From NCBI GenBank assembly GCA_009602735.1, contig WELA01002119.1, forward strand, positions 266,809 to 330,808: 64,000 nucleotides of DNA, read 5' to 3'. The DNA is from Mesotaenium endlicherianum (Eukaryota; Streptophyta; Zygnematophyceae; Zygnematales; Mesotaeniaceae). Below are positions 60,270-64,000 of the stretch, one piece after another. The notes under the pieces were generated by a model. The model worked only from the letters and a program-made list of their open reading frames with translations, had not been told where the DNA came from and made no database searches. The position numbers and the translations under genes were made by a program. How positions within the stretch are numbered: the stretch's first letter is position 1; each line of letters starts with the position of its first letter.

Positions 60270-60988
60270 TGTAATGAATCAGTATATTAGTGGATATAAT
60301 ATTCATTTAAATATAATAGTTAATTAAGTTCAGCCTGCTGAACTTTAGTTAATAGTCAGTCTGCTGGACTTTACATAATTATCAGTTTAATGACTCAGCC
60401 AAAAGCAGCAGGCTGAAGTCAACTTAAGTCAGCTTGCTGACACATTCTTTGACAGCCAGCTGACTTCCGTGCTCGGTAGCAGCGAACTGCCTTGATATGC
60501 ATCTAAGTACGACCTGCTAGATGAATGGCCAGATGACATCCCCATGATGGATGGCTATTCGGGATGATGGGAGATGGCGGTGGATTTGGTTAACCGAGGT
60601 CCTACCAACGTGGTTAACTCCCGGGTAGGCGGTGCCATCGCACTGACCGTTGAACAGTAAACTCATTCCATGTACATATGCTAGGCATTGCTCTCGAGTT
60701 CGGCATTCGGAAACGAGGCCAACTCTCTTGTACAGCTTACTGAGAGAGATCTGAATCCAAGGCGAGAAGCCATTGATACGCACTGTCTTCTAACCTTGCT
60801 TATGTATGAGTTTACTGATTTGCATCATTGATGCTAGTTTACTCGCATTTGACTTACGAGTATTATTTCCTGCTAGTGTATTGTCCTTTGCCGTTTAATT
60901 AGTTAACGGAAATACCATAAAGATTACTCGCTGATATAAAGATCTTTATTAATTGTTAGTCGCCTATTTGGTAAGTCGATTCATTTCA
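60270..60988 (+). repeat. 3' LTR of element A
   Basis: 719 bases, TG...CA, near-identical to the 5' LTR except for one fewer copy of a roughly 26-base unit. Followed by the target duplication CCTTT. Confidence 0.94.
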
Positions 60989-63307
60989 CCTTTGATAACC
61001 TTTAGGAAGCATTACTGGCAGCTCAACAGATCAACAAGCTGAAACAGACAACACTTCTACAGAGGGAAGGAGCGGGAGCACTAGATAGGTACATTGAAAC
61101 ACACACTGGTTTGGTCCTCTACGAAGATTATGCCAAGATGGTTGGCTATACAGCAGGGCAGGCTGGGTACCTTGCACCTGATTTGGAGAACAAGCCAGTT
61201 CCAGTACCGAGAATAGTGGGAGACTAGAGACTTATCGGGATGGTGAGCATGCGGCCCGATAGCTTTAAGGATACGATATTCTACCTCACACTATTGTCAG
61301 CTTACAGTCAAGTTGAGAGGAGGAGCTGGGTGTACTTGGCCAAGGAAGTAGGACAGCAGATGTTCTCTCCCCATTGATTCCCTTGTAAGCTGAAAAAGGC
61401 CGAGCATGGACCACAGTACTACCAGCAGCCCACAGACTGGAGGTGGATGACCGTCACCAACAAAGAGCAGGAGTGTGACCGAGCCCATTCAGACGACTTC
61501 CACTATGGACTAGACGGCTACCTCATCCTACCACCTCACATTGCCCCTTGGGACCCCTGGCTGAATGGCTGCCTAAGTAATATGAATGCAGAGACCAAAG
61601 AGCACAGGAGGAGGGGGAGAGCCTACTTCTCTAAGGGAAAGCATGCCTTTGTCAAATGCGGGAAGAATGCAAGCCAAATAGATATCAGCAGGTTGAAAGC
61701 AAGCAACCTCCAGCTCGCCCTAAGAAAGCAAGATCAGTAGATTTCTTCATGTCTACCAGGGAGCAGGATGCCTTAGTGGACGAGACTCCTACCCTCTCAG
61801 AGGAGGAAGATGAGGAGGATAAGGAAGAAGAACAAGGCAGAGGAGAAGCATCGGGAGCTGGTACTCAGGAGACCCAGGGGCAGGCAGGTGCAGGCCCTTC
61901 TAAGGAGCCAAGATCAGGTGTATGGAATGTGACCCCGGTCATGGAGGCAACAAGACCCCGCACTCACTCCCCCAGCCCACCTGTCCAAGCAGGGGAAGAA
62001 GTTGATCTGACTGTACTTGGCAGCAGACAAAGGCAAAAAAGCCCAAAGGACAGGGGTGCCAGAAGAGGGACACGCGGGGTGGTCAGAGGTATGCCAACCT
62101 CCCCCTTCGCTCGAGGACATGTACCTCTTGCCAATGTATTTCAGCATCCTACTGGAATGCCTGTCTATCTGGGGATCAACATCGAGGTGGTTTGAAAGGG
62201 GCAAAGTGTCCTAGTGGAAGCGTAGTAACTCACGAGGGAAGGAACTAGTTGCAATCATACGAAAGAGTGCAGCGGCATATTGCTAAGAAAGCTTAGGAAA
62301 ATTACTTGAAATTTTGAGTGGCAAGAAACTGCTCACAAATAATGTAGGATAAAAGGCCTTGTCATTACAAACCCGTAGAAATTTACAGAAGTGAAAACTC
62401 ATAAGAAACAAAGAAGTTATGCCTAAGAGCTCCTCTCTAGGAGGAAGCTACGGATTTTCCTAAGTGTTCGTCAAATCGTCCCCTCCAGAATATTCGTGAG
62501 TAAGCCAGATCAGTCTCATCTGACGTGTCGGGTCGATTTGACGTCCACATACATGCATCGAAATATCTAGAAGATACTAACTTAGACGCGCTAGGCTAAT
62601 CCGAAACTTCTAGGTAGATCGACCTAGTCGGCACTTCGCGTCAGCCAAACTTACGTGAAGGTTCGAATTCACTCTAACGACCCAGATCGCTCGACGCTGT
62701 CGGTCAATCCGACGGTCGCGCTCACCGCGAATTAAGGACAGTCGTCAACCGACCTCAAAACTAATTAAACTTCGGAAATCCATAACTCACTTAATACTTG
62801 ACCAATTTTGACAAACTTTATATCAAAATGATCACAAAAATGCACTCTTCACTTCTATGCAATCAAAACATACTTTCATAAAACTCAAAAATGCACTTTG
62901 TAAACCTATGACCTTACATGGTTGAAAAGCACGCTACAACCCTTCGTTCTCCTCGAGGTCCAACTTTAGAACAAACAAGGTTCTTTAGAAGGCCAGCTGA
63001 CAGACCTAGAGGGCTGTCCAGATCTAGGTCCAGATCTGAGTCTCCTGATCCTGAAGCCCCAGGAACAACCTAGACATCAAAATATTCTCCAGTCAAGCCT
63101 TGCTGGATGTCTCTCTGTCTGCAACCCACAACGGCAGTGGACTGAGGGTGGAGGTGATAGCCACTGTCACTAGTAATCCCCACAGCTAGGCAACAGTGTT
63201 GAAGCAAGAGACAAGCGGTGGGGGAGGTTAGTCCTGTTAAGTTCCTTGACAAGACACTTCTACAATTTAATGTTGTCGAGGGGACAACAAGTTAAGTTGG
63301 AGGGATT
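60989..63307 (+). mobile_element. Element C: remainder of an older Ty3 copy (third ORF and purine tract)
   Basis: The third ORF of an older sibling resumes right after element A and runs to about 63.07 kb, interrupted by the solo LTR Y at 62193-62918. The end region up to the purine tract includes roughly 130 bases (about 63.07-63.2 kb) not found in A. Similar to A throughout but visibly older. Broken, with several breaks in addition to the insertions. Its gag and pol are not recognisable as such in the window. Confidence 0.87.
62193..62918 (+). mobile_element. 726-bp solo LTR 'Y' inside element C's third ORF
   Basis: It begins TGAAAGGGGCAAAG and ends ACCTTACA, with the 5-bp target duplication TGGTT at 62188-62192 and 62919-62923. 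It is unrelated by eye to the A/X and Z LTRs. Its middle (62573-62790) is shared with 44767-44983. No coding DNA inside. Confidence 0.85.
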
Positions 63308-64000
63308 GTAATGAATCAGTATATTGATAGATATAATATTCATTTAAGTCAATTAAGTTTTACTTGCTGATCTGTAGTTAATATCTAGTCCGCTGGACTT
63401 TATGAAAGTATCAGTTTAATGACTCAGCCGGAAGCAGCAGGCTGAAGTCAACTTTGGTCAGCTTGCTAACACATTCTTTGACAGCCAGCTGACTTCCGTA
63501 CTCGGTAGCAGCGAACTGCCTAGATATGCATCTAAGTGTGGTATGCTAGATGAATGGCCATATGACATCCTTAGGATGGATGACGATTCGGGATGATGGG
63601 AGATGGCGGTGGATTTGGTCAACCGAGGTCCTGCCAACGTGGTTAATTCCCGGGTAGGCGGTGCCATCGCACTTGCCGTTGAACAGTAAACTCATTCCAT
63701 AAACATATGTTAGGTATTGCTCTCGAGTTCGGCATTCGGAAACGAGGCCAACTCTCTTGTACAGCTTACTAAGAGACGTCTGAGTCCAAGGCGAGAAGCC
63801 ATTGATAGACACTGTCTTCTAGCCTTGCTTATGTATGAGTTTTTTGATTGCAATATTAATGCTAGTTTACTTGCATTTGACTTGCAAGCATTGTCCACTG
63901 CTAGTATGTTGTCTTTTGCTGTTTAATCAATTTAAAAAAAAAACCATTGAAGATTACTTGCTGATATAAAGATCTTCATTAATTGTTAATTGCCTATTTG
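63308..64000 (+). repeat. 3' LTR of element C, cut by the window end
   Basis: It starts TGTAATGAATCAG after the purine tract and matches the element A LTRs with more differences. The final few dozen bases lie beyond the window. Confidence 0.88.

Larger units (their letters stand above)
52169..60988 (+). mobile_element. Element A: whole-looking Ty3 chromodomain LTR retrotransposon with a third ORF
   Basis: The 8.8-kb element has a 5' LTR (52169-52914), primer site, gag (52949-54427), pol (54496-58212), third ORF (58480-60156), purine tract (60257-60268) and 3' LTR (60270-60988). A perfect 5-bp target duplication CCTTT lies at 52164-52168 and 60989-60993. All three frames are open, so it looks whole. 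LTR difference by eye is under about 2 percent, so insertion was recent. The target is the third ORF of an older copy of the same family (element C). The pol order (RT-RNase H-integrase) and C-terminal chromodomain put it in the Ty3 chromovirus branch. Confidence 0.95.

Noticed and set aside
34200-64000. CRISPR-like or satellite array
   Set aside because: The repeats are LTRs with TG...CA ends, target duplications and gag-pol between them, not evenly spaced short units.

Overview
The window is eukaryotic nuclear DNA, most likely from a green-lineage (streptophyte-type) alga. Genes are split by introns with GT..AG borders. The DDX41/RH35 tail and ATG8 look plant-like, and the right half is packed with LTR retrotransposons of a plant-type Ty3 chromodomain lineage. 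A charophyte such as Chara is my best guess, but nothing here proves the species. Poly-C runs beside N stretches (around 15.08-15.77 kb and 41.7-41.8 kb) are assembly gaps.

Left half (1-31 kb), host genes: the last three exons of a DDX41/RH35 DEAD-box helicase (+, 389-2687); a complete five-exon ATG8 gene (+, 4327-5853); on the minus strand an SP-RING (MIZ) SUMO-ligase-like gene with a long Gln/Ala-rich tail (about 7.7-11.4 kb) and, upstream of it, a damaged F-box/LRR gene (about 11.7-13.0 kb); an inverted, decayed copy of the SP-RING gene's tail (+, about 14.45-17.13 kb, holding a 686-N gap); then a large unrecognised coiled-coil gene (-, 18613 to about 30.98 kb). The coiled-coil gene has one 4.5-kb exon carrying about 19 copies of a 57-residue repeat and a C-terminus built from a duplicated three-exon module.

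Middle (31-34.2 kb): AT-rich DNA with no gene I can support.

Right half (34.2-64 kb), a retrotransposon graveyard with one young element. Element A (52169-60988) is a whole-looking Ty3 chromodomain element: near-identical LTRs, initiator-Met-type primer site, gag, pol with protease, RT, RNase H, integrase and chromodomain, an extra third ORF between pol and the 3' LTR, a polypurine tract and a 5-bp target duplication (CCTTT). It sits inside the third ORF of an older sibling (element C), whose pieces resume after 60988 and run off the window end. Another broken sibling (element B, about 45.98-52.09 kb) ends in the same ORF about 75 bp away. Element D (34237-39.4 kb) is a much older relative; its 5' LTR holds a solo LTR that itself holds a second solo LTR. 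A Ty1/copia 3' fragment lies at 39.9-41.1 kb, and a 726-bp solo LTR of another family lies at 62193-62918.

Most notable for novelty: the third ORF of the Ty3 family (unknown domain, no envelope features, preceded by a good branch-point/acceptor signal), and the repeat-built coiled-coil host protein with tandem exon duplication.
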